A stretch of DNA of 64,000 nucleotides from Wuchereria bancrofti (GCA_005281725.1 SSBO01000012.1:12703692-12767691); one strand, 5' to 3'. Counted from the first letter of the stretch, positions 27,560 through 42,500 are shown. The notes: a model not told the origin generated them from the letters alone. Program-made: numbers and translations.

Positions 27560-30500
27560 CTGCGTGAAACGACGTAATGGAATATTAATGGGTTTAAATG
27601 GAATGCATTCAACAGCTAACACATATAATTCAAATTTAGCTATAGCAAATAAAAATTGGAATATGAATGCAATGGATAGCAATGATAATTCTGGTGTAAT
27701 TATGAGATCTAAAAAGGTTTTAAAAGTTTACTTAATTAATTCATTACATTTTGTAATGAAATTTTAAAATTAAACAAATTTTTTCTTTAGAAACAATAGA
27801 ATTTCGTCATTTATTTAAACAATTTTTTTTTGTTAACTTTAAATATTTTTCCTTCTGGTAATTGAATTATTCAAGATTTTCTAACTTTTTCTTTAAATTT
27901 TCAAAACTTATTAAAAAATTTTAATATTAAATTTTGTGTGATTTTATTCCATTGATAAATGGATTTACTCTTACATTGTTAGCTTATCACAATCCATCAT
28001 TATTACTCCTTTTTTCTTTTTTTTTTCGATAATATTTATAGTAATTTAATTGAAGGAATATTTTAGAACACAAGAAGAAGCAAAATTAGTTAGTTTTCCT
28101 TTTTTTAGTTAAAAGATGTGCAAGAAAAGCAGCAACAAAGGTTTATACGATATCGACCGTTGAGTACAGCTAATTCATATGCTTCCTCACTTGGTAAGAT
28201 ATTTCTCTTTTTTCTCTCGATTTATTAAATTTAATTGAAAAATATTTTTAAAAAAAGTAACGTAATGTCCTGTGGAAAAAAGAAGTAGATTAATTTATTC
28301 AGTTTTACGCCGGAGTAATAAATAATAGTTGCGTTTTTCTAAAACAAAAGACCAAAAAAAAAAATACATAAATGACTTTCTTTTGCAAAAAAAGCAATAA
28401 ATGAAATTAAAATCAAAAAAAAGTGGAATATATTTCTTTTAAATATTATTAACCATTACTATTACTAATGAAATTATTCTCATTTACCAAACAATAATGA
28501 AGTATTAAGAATTTGCAAAAAAAGAGAGAAAATACTATTTAAATTTGATCTAAATTTTGAAGTTGAATTATTGACATAATCAATAATTTAAAACAAGTAA
28601 CTTTTAAATAATTTAAAATGAGCAGCTTTTGAAATAGTAATATTATATTTCATCGATTTTTTCATACAATTGATAAAAAAAATTAAAATGAAAATTGTTA
28701 TATGAATTGTGATTTTATAATCAACCAATATTTTCTCATGTTTTTTTTTATGTCTCATTTTTTAAATAGCTTAAAACTGGCTCCAATACTGATTGTTTAT
28801 AGTTGGAAATTTCTAAAATGCAAACATAAATTTAGCCTCATCTGGGATGACTGATATCAGATGGCGTGATTCACATATTTCACCATGCTCATCATTGTCA
28901 ACTAGTTGTCAGCTTATTCATGAATCACCTAATATGGTTTGCTATACTTCTACTTTTCTAGAAATATTTTGAAGGAAAAAAAAAACTTTTTATAGTTGAA
29001 ATTATAACTTAATTGAGCACAATGATCAATTAGCAATGTATATGGAATTTTACTCAAAGTACAAAAATTGCCAAATTCAAAATCATTCTTGCATTCATAA
29101 GAACAATTTTTCTTAAAGGAAACAATTATTATCTTAATTTTTGGTTATATATTCTTCCATACAGCCAATATTTTACGATTTATTCTATCCGGTTTTAATA
29201 ATTATCATAAAATTTGAAATGTCTATAATTCATATACAACGACATGTTTAATATTTCTACACTAAGATCAATTTCAAAAATTTATTATTAAGTATAACTA
29301 GCATATTTATTATTACTATTATTATTATTATTACTAATTATTGTTATTATTATTAATTGTTTTTATTAATTATTATTAATAATTATTATTGTTATTATTG
29401 CTGTCATTATTATTACTATTATTACGATTACTACTAATATTATACGATAATGGAAATTTTCAGTGGAAATATGAAGGATATTTAGAAGAAGAAAAAGCAA
29501 TAATTAATCGTGGCTTAGAAAATGCAAAACGTTTAACCGCTTGGTACTGTGAACGTTTGAAAAGTGTGGAAAAGCGAAGCAATTTATTAGATCGTGGATT
29601 ATCACCTGTGGTTAGCAATTCATCATTATTTCTACTTAGTAATTAATTTTTTATAACAAATCTTTTCATTTTTCATTTCTCAAGTTTCTTTCTTTTGTTT
29701 GAAATATTTCTTTATTAGAAACTAACAATCAGAAAAAACAAAACTTATTTATTCGCAGCTAAAATGAAAGCAAAAACTGAACTTTTGCCATTTTCTTTTC
29801 TTATTTTCCATTCTATAATTAGATATAATTTTTCGTTTTTTTTTAATTTAATTTATTGAAAAAATTTTATTTTGATTCTACAAATAAATATGATTTTTAG
29901 CATGCAATTTTCAATAGTATTGTAAAACGAATTTGAAATACTTTTGAAACTGATAGTTTTTCCGATAGGGTTTATTTCCGTTTCTTTGTTAATCTTTTTT
30001 ACTTTTCAAGACCTTTGAAAATAAATTTTTTGACACATATACTTATTATTTGTTTATTCATCATTTGTTCATTTGTACATTGTTTACTCCTCATTATATT
30101 ATTTGCTAATTAGCTAATATATTAATTACAGGATGGAGCTGTACACGAAGAAAAACTAAATTATCTTCGTGCTCATATTGCCGAATTGAATAGACGAATA
30201 ACATCACTGATGGAAAGCAGTGATCATCCATTCCCAACGCATTCTAATTTACAGGTTTTAATATATTGCTCACATTTTCCGGATTAGTAATACAGTCTGA
30301 AATCGATTGTAACTAAATCCAATTTGTATTAATTACCATTAGCCATGAGATGTTAACATTAACAGTTAGTGAATTAATATTCAATTTATTATATGTATTA
30401 AAAAAAATTACATAATAAATTTATAATTAAAAAAAAACTTAATTTATTCCTGAAAAAGTTATGGGTTAGTATTTTTCCTTACATGGGTGCATCATTTACG

Positions 30501-31415
30501 CCAGCAACGCTTAAATTAGATATCAAGCAAATATCCAATTCTTAAAATCTTAATTACAAACTTAAAATTTATTATTCATTCTTTGAAATTGATTCATTCC
30601 TCTCTAAACTAATTATTTTGTACTTTTATTTAAATTTAGGAAGAAAATTCTTGATGAAATTTTATTAAACTTTCAATTACATAGTAAACAGTAACACCAT
30701 TTTCCAGTATTATATATTATACGTTAATCAAATAAAATAATACGATTAATTAATTTAAGTTATTGTGTTATAGATAAAGACACAAATGCCACAACCGAGT
30801 GACGATCATAGCCAATACTATCGAAGACAAAATATTAAATTATGTCAGGTTCGTTCTACGTAATATTTCTCTAAATTAATACTTTTTATCTTTCTCTTCT
30901 CTCATTTTGTTTAATGAATAAGCAGGCTAATTAATTAATTATTACAGGAATTGGCTGATAAAAATCTTTTAATTGAACGACTTCTCTATGAAAAAGCTGA
31001 AAAGAATAAGAAACATAGTAGCGCGTTTCAAAAAGTTGAACCAAAAAGGTTTTTTTATTTAAATGATTTTTATTTAAATTAATTATAAAAATTTTTAAAC
31101 ATATATACAATAATTATATTATTCGTCCTTAAGAACAACAATTAGTTCTTATAAAATTAAATTTTTAAAATATGAGAAAAAAAATAATTATTTGTGCTTA
31201 ATTAAAAAAGAAAAAGAATGATTCTATAACCTTGAAGTTAACACTTTCATTTCTATCTATTAATAATCAGACCTTTTAATTTCATGATAATTCTAGCTAA
31301 TCAATCAAATATCACATTCTTAACTCATTTTAGGTTAACAACAACGAAAAATGCTGAAAGGAATCATTACCTTCAATCACATTCATGGAAATCATCAGAA
31401 GGAACATTAATGTGA
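27560..31415 (+). CDS. Unrecognised coiled-coil protein
   Basis: Exons: 27560-27716, 28109-28193, 28836-28936, 29464-29610, 30132-30254, 30774-30848, 30948-31048, 31334-31415 (stop TGA 31413-31415). All phases fit, giving about 289 residues, but the first listed exon starts at an acceptor, so the N-terminus may be upstream; the first in-frame ATG is at 27588. The N-terminal part is Asn/Ser-rich and disordered. A helical segment follows with the motifs WKYEGYLEEEKAIINRGLEN and LTAWYCERLKSVEKRSN, then an HEEKLNYLRAHIAELNRRI coiled coil, a linker, and a second short coil (LADKNLLIERLLYEKAEKNKK) ending in EGTLM. No enzyme motif, signal peptide or membrane segment. I do not recognise the family; a cytoskeletal or scaffolding role is only a guess. 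A dead copy of its last three exons lies at 2676-3320. Confidence 0.8.
29306..29420. repeat. ATT-rich tract in an intron
   Basis: Imperfect ATT repeat just upstream of the exon starting at 29464. The open frame beginning in it (poly-Leu) is a repeat artefact ahead of the real exon. Confidence 0.75.
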
Positions 31416-33008
31416 ACATTTGTAATGAATTAAATGTTTATTAAAATAGAATAAAAACAATTTAAAAGTTTACAATTCTTCATATTTTACCGAAGTATAT
31501 AAATGAACTGATTTTTTTAGGAATTATTAGGTAATATATGATGTGATATGCAAATATATCAACCATAAAGATAACAATGATAGATATATTGCTTAGTTTT
31601 TTAGGTAAATTTATTGCGAATTTGTACATCTATGAACAAAAAATACAGTTTAAATTAAAAAGAAAAAGTTCCAGAAAAAGGACGAGAAAAAATCTTTAAT
31701 TTTGCTTCTTCCTTTCCTTCCAAAACTCTTTAGTTTAAAAAGTTGGGAGAGACAAGAGAAAGAGATCAAAATGAAGCTATTAATTTAATGAATATTAGAG
31801 GTCAGATAATAGGTTCAGAAAAAAAGCTTAAGAAAATAAGAAAGTATTAAGTATGACGCTGGTTAATACATAGATCAAGTTGTCGTTAAAACAGAAATAA
31901 TTAGATAAAATTTTTCATATTTTTACGGATTCGGTGTCATTAAAGGTTTCCACTTGAAAATTAACTCTTTTGCTCTCCTTATTACCATTGCACACAATCT
32001 TTTAAAAGAAAACATTAGCTTTAATAGATTAATCATATTCCATCCTATCTGTAGTAAAAATGTTTAAAAAAAAAAAAAAACTTTTATTGACATATAAGCA
32101 GTTTGTTACGCAATCCCGATATCACTCGTTTATTTTCAAAGTTTAAGTGGACAGACAACTCGATCATTTAAGCGGACTTGAAATAATATCCGGAAATAAT
32201 GTAGTTCCCTCGGAAACTCATATATATATATATATGGTACAGGAGTTTTTGACTAATTTGAGGTATCCCGAGAACAGATGCTGCATTTTTTAAGTGAAAT
32301 AGAAATCAGAAAAAAATCACAGGAATCTACCTTTTGTTCGACTATTTTATTTGCAAACAACAAATTGAATTATGGGTGTTTATTTCTAGATCAATATCTG
32401 GATTTCCAATAAAAATTTCCTTGCTATGCCTAAGTAAAATCACTGCTGTTGAATACACTTCTGCTAATGATTACTTTAAGGATCATAGTAAAGTATGAAT
32501 CAGTGGATACTATTTTTGAAACACACAAGAAGAACCTAAAAATGAAGTATACAACATTAGAAATAAAAATTAGGAAGTATACAAACCGGGGAAGGATGTT
32601 GAATAAAACATCGATAAATAAATCAAAATGCAAAATGAATAAAATCCCAATCCCATGATATTCGTTAATTAGTAAATAGTATTTCAAAGCATTTTACACA
32701 AATTATAGACATATGGTCTAAATTCCATGCTTTATCTCTAGTAAACTACACATATCGAATCAATAGGGTATGTCTGGATGATAAATGACGACATCAACTC
32801 AATTCGTAAAAAAATCGATGATCATTTCCAGAATGTTTATCATAAAATAAACTTTAGGAAAAACAAGAGGGAATATACTTTCAATATGTTTAAAATACGT
32901 TGCAATATGACCAGTGGCAATTTGCAATGAAATTTAAAAATCCTCATTTATGAAACTTGAAAAAGAATAGGAGTAACAGAACAGATTATAAACAATTTTG
33001 CGTAAACA
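31416..33008. other. Convergent intergenic stretch, no gene seen
   Basis: The coiled-coil gene (+) and LETM1 (-) end toward each other here. AT-rich, with a short TATATA run near 32221. An open-frame pair near 32430-32687 overlaps on opposite strands and shows no splice or family support. Confidence 0.6.
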
Positions 33009-36000
33009 CTATTTATTCTGTTTCATGTCCGTCGGCAATTTATTAAGTGTCTGGTTTTTGAGCGTTTTATTACTGATCTTTGTCGGGTCTACCGAAAGCT
33101 TCTGTTTGATAATCATTGCCGGATCCGCCGAAAAATCAGAGCCAGAAGTAGCAACTGCTGAAGAGGAAGAAGAGGGAGGATAAGGTGCAGTTCCTGCAAG
33201 GAATGCTTTCATTGCTTCAATATGTTCCTCTTTCTTTAGCATCTCTACAATCGTTTTGATCTGTTCTGCTGTTAAACGAAGCTCTTTATGACTTCCGAAC
33301 AAAGCCAGTGCCTACAATATATTCTCACTGTTAACAAAGACACATTTCTTTAATATTTTCAGCTAACCAATCAAATATTCAAGCTGTTTATAAATCAATT
33401 CCGTCACTATTTCCAACAGTAACCGAGTGAAAAGTATAAAAAGTATCGGTTGTGCGATAGATTATCCTCATAACGATGAATAAAATAAAATCAAATTTAA
33501 AGACATACATGTAAAACAAGATTAACATTTATTACACCATCGCTATCTTCATCGAGAGCTTGTAATATCTGGAAAATAATGGCTTTGATCAAAAAGGTCA
33601 ATTATCGTCCTTAATACATATTCAAATAACAAGCAAATCAGAGCCAAGACTTTTGCCTGTTTTAATTTTAAGATGAAAGAAACATACTTTCCGAAATTCT
33701 TCTTTATCATCATCGCTCATTTTTTGTAGAGTTTGCATTTTACCTATGAGATCCTCCACTCTCATCAACCTTTCTCTGCAAGCAGTGAATTTTATACGAT
33801 TCAAAATGATTAAATCGAAGTGTTCCATGCAATATAATCAGAAAATTCAGTGATTTTTCATTGTTGAATGTAGATCTTAACTATAAATATGCAAAAAAAC
33901 TTACTCTTTCATCTTTTTCTCCTCATCGGCAGCACTTTCGGATATTTCACCAATAGCTTTTCTGTCTTCATCAAGCTTTTCTAACAATTTATCCGCCTTT
34001 TTCATCATTTTGTTCACACGTGCACGAAGTATTTTAGCTCCCCTAGGCTCTTTTAGATCTTTCATAAATGAATCCAATTCTTCTAGATCCTAAAATAAAA
34101 TTCCCTCAGTCGTTGTTACATAAATATTATGTTTATAGAATTATTCATCAAAAAGCAAATAAATAAATGGAGAATACTAACCTCATTGTGTTCGCTAATT
34201 TGTTCTTTTAATTCTCTGATATCATACTTTGCTTCTGAAATCGCATTACCATGGATAACACTTTCTATTGACTGCACATGTTCCTAAAAAATATCTGAAG
34301 ATTAAAACCATATAAAATATATATAATATAAAGAACCGCTCCAAAATACTGGAAAAATGAAGGAATGATAAAATAATTTTACACATAAATTATGCCTCTT
34401 AATATATATCAACTTCAATTAAAAAGATTTCTGCTATACCTCAATTAAAAAGATTCCTGCTCTTTTTTTTTTCTCAAACTTCACTTTCAATATAGCAATT
34501 AATCAATCCTTACTTCATCAATTTGCAATTTACTGCCTGCATCCGTGACGGTCTTCTCTTGGGGTGCTGCTGCTTGCGTAACTTCCAAAACTGGAGCTTT
34601 GTCTGGGCTAGGTGATTCCACAGAAAACTCTGCTATAGTTTCAACTTCTGGACTAACTGCTGCTTTTGCCACTTCGGTCGCTACTTTTTCCTCTTCAGCT
34701 TTCTGAATAATCAAAATATTATTAGGATTATTCGATAAGCCATAACTAATATGGAACACAGGAACCGCATATCAAGCTCAATTTACCAATTTGAGCTTAA
34801 AGTGCCTGCTATCAAATAGTCCAAAACAAGGAGAAAAATCAATCTGGATTTGTTCAAGCATTAGAACTGAGGAATAATTAGCTATCTTTCTAACACCTGA
34901 AATCTTCATTTTATAATGGGAGTTTAAAGAGAAAATATAAGAAATAAAAAAAGAAGGAAATAAACTTCTAACCTTGGCTGCTTCCTTCTTTTTAGCTTCT
35001 TCCATCGCTTTTCTTTCAGAATCGATGGCTTTCTCAATATTTTGTATAAGGCGAAGCCTTGCCCCATAACTTACTTTATCACCTTCAATCTCTGCCAAAT
35101 TTTGACGAGTTTCCTCAGCGATATCTGGAAATTTTAACCGCAGTAAAACTGAGAACATCTAAAACTAGTTCATCACAAATTCTACTGAAAGAAAATAATA
35201 TTCTAAAAGAAAGTGAATCTCGATTTAGAATAAAACTTACTATCTGGCAGACTTGTTATCAGTGCTTTCAAACGATCCATAAATGTGATATCTTCAGGCA
35301 GATATATAGTGCGTGATAGAAGCAATAATGATGGCGGCACTTTATCATTAAGGGATAGTTCCAGCCACTGTTTTAACTTAAATGAATCAAAGATCTTAAT
35401 ACATCATTAAAAAAAAAATCCTCGGCACATAGTTTGTTTTAAAATAAATCGAGATACTCTTTTAAATTTCAAAATTTAACTGAAGAAATAATCTTTACCT
35501 GTTCTTTAAGGCGCTCTTCACTCATTCCCAGTGAACGCATTCCACGTGCTCTGCATGCCTGCTGGAGCTCAGGTACCGTTAAAGTATCCACTCCACCTTC
35601 TAAAGCTATTTCCTGAAAGAAAGTAAAAAAATGCAAAATTTTCACAAGAAATTCTCTTATCTCACCAGGAATTACATTCATAAAAAATGTCTGTAAATCA
35701 AATTTCCGAAAAACAGGTATATCCGTGTAAAATTAAAGTAACAACTAAAAGTATAGTTCCAATTACACATCTAAAAGTAGTCGAACAAATATAGTAGCAA
35801 CAAACAAAAACAGCTAAGGGAGTATCATGGATCTTATTTGAAAGTTGATATCAGACTGTGCTGTTAATCGGGAAGATAAACATCAACGGATAGAGAATTA
35901 CCCTGATGTCAAACAGAAATAGCAATACAAGTTGATGAAAACTGCTACACCAATACCTGGTCGTCTGCTCTTAGAGCCCGCAATTTCAACGATAACTGAA

Positions 36001-37902
36001 ATCGGATAATTTCAAGTGAACCGAATGGTTGAATATTCAAAAGACGACATAATGCTCGAAGTGTGTTAGCTGGCAAATTGTCCAACGTAAGTTCATCTTC
36101 AAATAACTTAATATACTTGAGAAGATCCTTGTTGGTAACATAACTGCCTTCTGAACGCACCTGGAAATTGTAATAGTTTTGTACATAGCCATATCTCCTC
36201 TATACAAGTCAACTGAACTCATAATATTATCAACAAGAATTTTCAACGATAATATTTCTTGCAGAATTTTATCTAAAATAATTTCAAAATAAGGCTAAAG
36301 GATTCCTTCTGCTCTAATTTGAACATATATAAAATTTATTTTATGGATGCAAACCTTCTTTATGAATTCTGCAAATTCAACAGCAATGCTGGCTGTCTTA
36401 TCATCATCCTTAGCATTTTTCTTCTTATATACAGCCATTTCTTCCATAGCAGCTTGGAGTAGTTTCGCTGTTTCCAGTTTTGCCGTCAGTTTTCTTCGTA
36501 ATTTCTCCTCCTGCAATACATCAGAGTGAATTTTTCCTAAAAAAAAATGCATAAAATAACGACAACGTTGCCGATAAATTCCTACGACAGTCTAACATCA
36601 CACGTCTAACATAACAAGAAGAGCCTCACCAAAGCTACTCCGTCCTAAATCAAATATAACTATTTCAGCTTTTTAATCTGCCATATTAAGTTCATATTTT
36701 ACAAAAAAATGGGAGCAAGAAAGAATAATGGAAACTTGCCACCTCCATTACTGTACATATGAATTACTTTTTTGAAGCTCACTGAAATATCATTCAGTAA
36801 TATTTTCGCATTTACTTCATCCAAAAAGACTGACAGCAAGTCATAATTGACAAAATTACATCTATCCCTTAAATGTGAAAATACAAATCGATTTTTCAGG
36901 AAAAATATGAATTAAAGTAATAATAAAAAAGCAATCACTTCTTTAGTAGCATCCTTGAATGTGCTTGGCAACATATTCGGGAATAATTTTAGGAAGAAAG
37001 GTAGTGTAAATTCCATAAAAGGTACGATGACGAAAGCAGAAAATGGAATCAGTCGTAGTACATCGGACAGAGTTCTCACTAACTGTTGTTTTTCACGACG
37101 TAACAGTGGTTTTCTGCGCAAGAATCTCCATAAATATTTGACACTTAGTCGCATTTCCAGAAATAACAATCGAAAACCATGATAGTAATGTTTGCAACCT
37201 TCTTTGAAGGCTTTTGGCCATCGTATATATACAGGTACCACGGCCACTTGCTGCTTTGCTTTCTCTACCATCTGCAATACTGAATTTCTTGAAGACAAAA
37301 CTGTCTAAAAAACCTGAGATTCTAACGAATACGGAAGCTTTCTTCAGATCTGTACTAAAACCATAAGTAGCTCTTCATATTCCGTATTTTAATGATCCTC
37401 CTGATTAAAATTTTATAAAAGTCGTCACTGTTCGGACACATATATTAGAGCTTCCGTTTTTTATACAACATAAAGCAAGCGGCAAAGCAAAAACTTCACC
37501 GAAATCTGATGCTAATATTGAAAATAAGCTATTTCAGTGCATACCAACCTGTTTACGTGCTTGTCCTTCTTTTTCCTCTAATGTTGCTTGCTCCTTCAGC
37601 CTTTTCAATGTTTCCTCCAGTTTACTCTTGTCATACAAAAACTGTACACAAGATCTGTGAAGGGTTCGCGTCTCAATTTCATAAATTCTAAACTTTACCA
37701 AACAACTTCTCAGCCTGAAAAAATTTCATTAAATTTAATTAGACCATTTTTTAAATTTGAAAAATAAAGACATAGATAATTGGAATGAATTATTCTGCAA
37801 AGGAGAATAGGAAAAAAGGTAAGGCAGATATAATTACCTGAGAGAGGATATTGGCCTTTTGGATGCGTAAAATGCTAAACCACATGCTCGTCGGAATATC
37901 AT
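33009..37902 (-). CDS. letm-1: LETM1 mitochondrial inner-membrane cation exchanger
   Basis: Exons in transcript order: 37902-37838, 37714-37549, 37271-36939, 36510-36355, 36160-35957, 35612-35499, 35367-35241, 35124-34973, 34702-34514, 34283-34182, 34089-33905, 33775-33688, 33568-33509, 33311-33009; about 747 codons, close to human LETM1 (739). LETM1 sits in the mitochondrial inner membrane and carries out K+/H+ (proposed also Ca2+/H+) exchange. The start [17 protein letters not shown] and the following Arg/Ser-rich stretch look like a mitochondrial presequence. A coiled coil precedes HYYHGFRLL and the single membrane helix (about 151-175, [11 protein letters not shown]), then NMLPSTF, the ribosome-binding-like domain ([30 protein letters not shown]), long charged coiled coils and an EF-hand-like loop (about 633-644). 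Its promoter region faces that of RINT1. Confidence 0.95.
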
Positions 37903-39564
37903 ATTATACAAGAATGTGGCACCAATCACCTGGTTGCCAGATACTTCTTAATATCTGAAATAAACCATAAACAATATTTGGATGAATCGAGCACTTAATC
38001 AGTTATCTTCTCTGATCGAATAAATTATCAAACAAAATCGTTCAGCATTACAAATGCAAAAAAATTATTCAAACATCATTCATTTATTTAAATTCTATTT
38101 TATCAGTGCAACTTTAAGCATACAACAGTATCCATATCTTGTCATTTTTCCATAATACGTAATCATTGTACCGTCGTCGTATCACAAAATCCACAAAAAA
38201 AAGAAAGAAAAAAGAAAAAAAAAAATAATAAAAAACAAGAAACACAATTTTCAACGCTTCACATTGAAATTAATTCGAGATATTCATCGCAGCAAATCAC
38301 TTTTCCTACTTAATAGCATTGCTGTTATCAGTTAGTATCATCATACAGTGACAGGATTATCATACAGCATATTGATCAATCATATCATCTCTTGAGAATT
38401 TCTCCCATAATTTGATTATTCATAATTGATATAACTTTTAAGTATAACCACACATAATATTATCTGTATGAATGTAGCAAACGCAATAAATTGATTTTTT
38501 CGGGATTAAATTTCGGAAAAATCAATCGCAGTTAGTCACAATAGCAAGAATGTACGTATTTGATTTGATAAACTAACACCATGCTTGTTGTCAATTGTCA
38601 TAAGCTAACGAAGTTACGATTACCATTTCTGATATATTTCTGTTTTACTCCATTTGATTTAAAATGGAACTTGATCCCACCATTTATTTTTCCATTTTCA
38701 CAATGCTCAAATTCAAGGAAACAATCCTCCTTTAACATTTCATAAAGCTATTTCGTGAAATTTTTTCAGTTGAAAATATTCCCTCACCTATGTTTAATCT
38801 TATCATTTCCATCTATTCCTGAATCATTCCTATTTGTTTAATTATTCCTATCTTTCTATGATTTTCTATAATTATTTCTGCCTTTTTATGACTGTCTTTA
38901 AAATGTTCAATTTGGATAGATCCATTGTTTGTATCTTTTACACTTGTGCAAATGACAGTGCTATATTGCACAAATAGTACTTATAGACTTTAGCAATTTA
39001 TATGTAAGAAAAAAATGATATAAATTTTTATTAGTAGTGTAAACGCGTTGAAATGCATTACTTAAGAAAGCACATGAGTTAACATTAAACTTACCTATAA
39101 CTGAATGAATATTAAATAATAAACATTGATAATATGTTGATAATATGATAATTTGATAGTGATAATGTTGATAATGTGATGGCATTATGACGACAGGAAA
39201 AGTTGTGCGAAGGAGCAGGAATTTGACAATAAATTTGAGATTAGAAAATAATAGTAAAACATGTAACCCAAACATTTTCCAGTAGTGAGCACTTTATGAT
39301 ATGAGAAGTACAATCAATATTGTGATGCATTAGAAGAAAACAACGATGAGATTGAAATTTTCGTTAGAAACCAATCGAAGTTACACACGATACATCAGAG
39401 ATGTTGATCGAGACTCGATTTACACTTACAGTTTTGTGTTGATTATGCGACAGGCATAGAGTTGATTTACTATAATAGCATATATGGCGTTCATCTACTT
39501 CAGTAGTCGGTGGTGGTATATATATGTATGATTACGAGGGAACTTTCAGTGGAACTAAATAATA
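37903..39564. promoter_or_regulatory. Divergent promoter region LETM1 / RINT1
   Basis: 1.66 kb between two start codons pointing away from each other. No exons seen. It holds A-rich tracts and a partial repeat of GATAATATG units (about 39125-39180). Promoter function is inferred from position only. Confidence 0.5.
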
Positions 39565-42500
39565 ATGGTGCAGCAGGATTCCCGGGTAAGTTTTTCTCCA
39601 TTTTAAACTTACCTTATTCAGTGTGGGTATTTGCAAGTTTACAGAGAATGTGCACAGGTAATTAAAATAGTTTAGTTTGCAAGTAATGTTACATGCACTT
39701 GTGCATCACTTTTAGTGCACTATTTAATAGAAAGTTTTTATATCAAAAAAGGGGAAAAAATAGTGAAGCTTCTTAGCACTTTTTTTATTATCAAACAAGA
39801 TTGCTAAGTAGCAATGGAATTTCTGCATTAATGTTGTTACCTAGGTTTGGACTAATTTACTAATTTCATTTTACTTTTGTTTTTTTTGTTTGTTTGTTTG
39901 TTTTTGCAATATATACTGGACTGCTAACTAGCAAAGGAATTTATGCATTAACGTTGCTACCTAGGTTTGAACTAATTTATTAGTTTTATATTGTTTTTCT
40001 TTTTCTTTTTTGTTTGTTTTCTAATATATATTGTGTTACAGATTTTTGAATTGGCAGAAAGACTTGCAAAATTACCTGCTATTGATGTCCATGAGTATTT
40101 TCGTGGTTTTCGCGCTATTCAAGATGAGCTTGATGCGGAGCAGTGTAAAATTCAAGTAAGCATTTTTTTTTTTTTGTTATGATATTTCAATCCCTTAGAC
40201 TATCTTAACGAATAGGAAAAGGGCAAGATTGCATTAGTGAGGAGACGAAATGTCGGTAGCTGGCTTTGCATGGTCTTACTGTAATGTTTGCAATATTGAT
40301 GCAGTTCGAAGCTTTTGATGTCAAACTCATGCTTATCTCATTCTTTAAGAAGAAATCAGTGTAAGATTTCTTTGAATGATTTGAAGTCATTCAAACTAGA
40401 TGTAAATTGGTATTGTCCTATTTCCAGTATATTTCCAATTGTTATTAGCTTTCCTGATATCATCATATATAGTGTTTTTGTTGCAAGTGTTGTTCACTGT
40501 CTGATGTTAGTTGTGCGTATTTTCTTATGATGAGTGGTGAGCGAAATGCTTAGCATTTTGTAAGTCATATGCATTTATATTATTCTAGCTATAAAGTTTT
40601 GCTTGGTTATTTAGCTATTAACAGAAATATTATGGTTGCAGGAAAGAATATGCTATATGCAAGAGAATCTACCAACTCAATTATCAAATTTGCGACGTTT
40701 TCGAAAGAAATTGATTCACTTGAAGCAAAAGGTTCAGAGTGCTTTAAAGAACTATCATGATCAACAGGAGCGGTTGTGGTCGTCGCTTGAGCAGGTTATT
40801 TTGTATTATTAATTCTAGTCTATTGTTTTCGTTGTTTTGGATTATCGCGGTTTTGTATTGCTAAACTTCTAAATAGATTTGAGTTTTCTTTTACACCTAG
40901 AGCGGAGTGTCTTTTTATTCCCCATTGGCCAGAATTCTCAGTAGGAGTGGTAGTAATTTGAAAAAAGCTTTTCTTTCAGAATGCACCAGATCTTCACAAT
41001 AATTTGGAATGTGTTGCGCAGAAAATTAAAGAGTTGAATTACCTTAGAGCCGCTCATAAGCTGACATTTGCAGTATCAAAGATCAAGAAAGTAATAAATG
41101 GTTCTGACTTTTTTTTGCTATATGACAATATCCAATTCCTGAAACAAAACGCTAATGCGGATTTGCAACTGGTATGTGTACATCTTCTAAAGTAGGAAAA
41201 CTTCCTAACTCTTAGATAGTACCAAAAATGGGTCAGGAAGAAAATTGGAGAGATTTTTTACGTTTAATATACTCAAATGTAAATGGTTCGTTTGGATAAT
41301 GGTTGAAAGGAAACGGAGATGTTAAAATATTCGAAATTTTTTATGTGAAGCTATTCAGGATGAAAATGAAGCTAAAAACATTGATAAAATGAGGAAGCAG
41401 TTGATCAGTGAAACAGAACATCTTGTTTCTTGTTCTCTCAGAGATTTACTGAAGAAAATTCGTTATCCACTTGAAGACGCTATTGATCTCAAAATTCATG
41501 AAAAGCTAATTCAACAAATCGCTACTTTGCTGAAGTGTATCAGTATTCTGGATGATGGTATTGTTACTTTGCACTGTGATAGGTACGACTTTGAGAAGCT
41601 TCATTTTTCCTGCATGCATTTACTGTGTAATGAAACTTTTAAGTAAAAATATCAAAATAATATTGCTTTGTTAATATGTCACATTCAGACTGCAATGTTT
41701 TGATTGACTTTATTCAAGATCAAAACTTTTGACTGAACTAGTTGCTCCAGTGGAGAGGCGATTCCAGTTCCACTTTTTCACCGAGCAGAAAACAAACGAT
41801 TCATCTAAACCAGAATGGTTTTTTACGCAAATACTGAATTGGATAACAGCAAATATTGATTTAATTAGCTCTATTTTGCTATTAATTGTTAAGAATGATG
41901 TAAGCTTTGATTTTCTTTTTTTTTTCTTTTGAATTTTAAAAGAAACAGCATTCTTATATCTTTCGAAAGCAGCTAATAAAAATAGTACTTTCGAGCGTAA
42001 TTAACGCACTGATTTTTTTACTTAATCTAAAACTTATTGTTTTTCAAGGCTGAAAGAAATGAAATAGTGAATGAATATGTGAATAAGCTAGTGAATTTGG
42101 CACAGAAAAAAGTGCAAAATATTGTTAAGAAAGTACAAGACGATCCTGAATTGTTCTCTCATCTTATCGATGAGTGTGTTGCCTTCGAAAACGAGTTGCA
42201 AGGTAGATATCTCTCTTTTTTGTCATGTACAATCATTGTTATCTATTGTTATTGAGTATGATCTGCGAAGACGATAACTTTGTCATACTTAACTAAAAAT
42301 ACTATTTTGGTTTAGCTTTTAAATGATCTTTTTTTGTTAGCTTTTCTCTTCAAATTCCATTATGTATTATTTTTAGCTACCTCATAATTTTTAGATATTG
42401 CTATTCCGATACGTCCGGGTAATGTGCTGGTTGTTTTGTGCGAAGATATTTATTTACTGAAGTGGTTACAGCTTGAACGTGAGAGCTGTATTGCAGGAGT

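Noticed and set aside
32430..32687. Two overlapping frames on opposite strands
   Set aside because: Each is the shadow of the other in AT-rich intergenic DNA, with no start context, introns or similarity.
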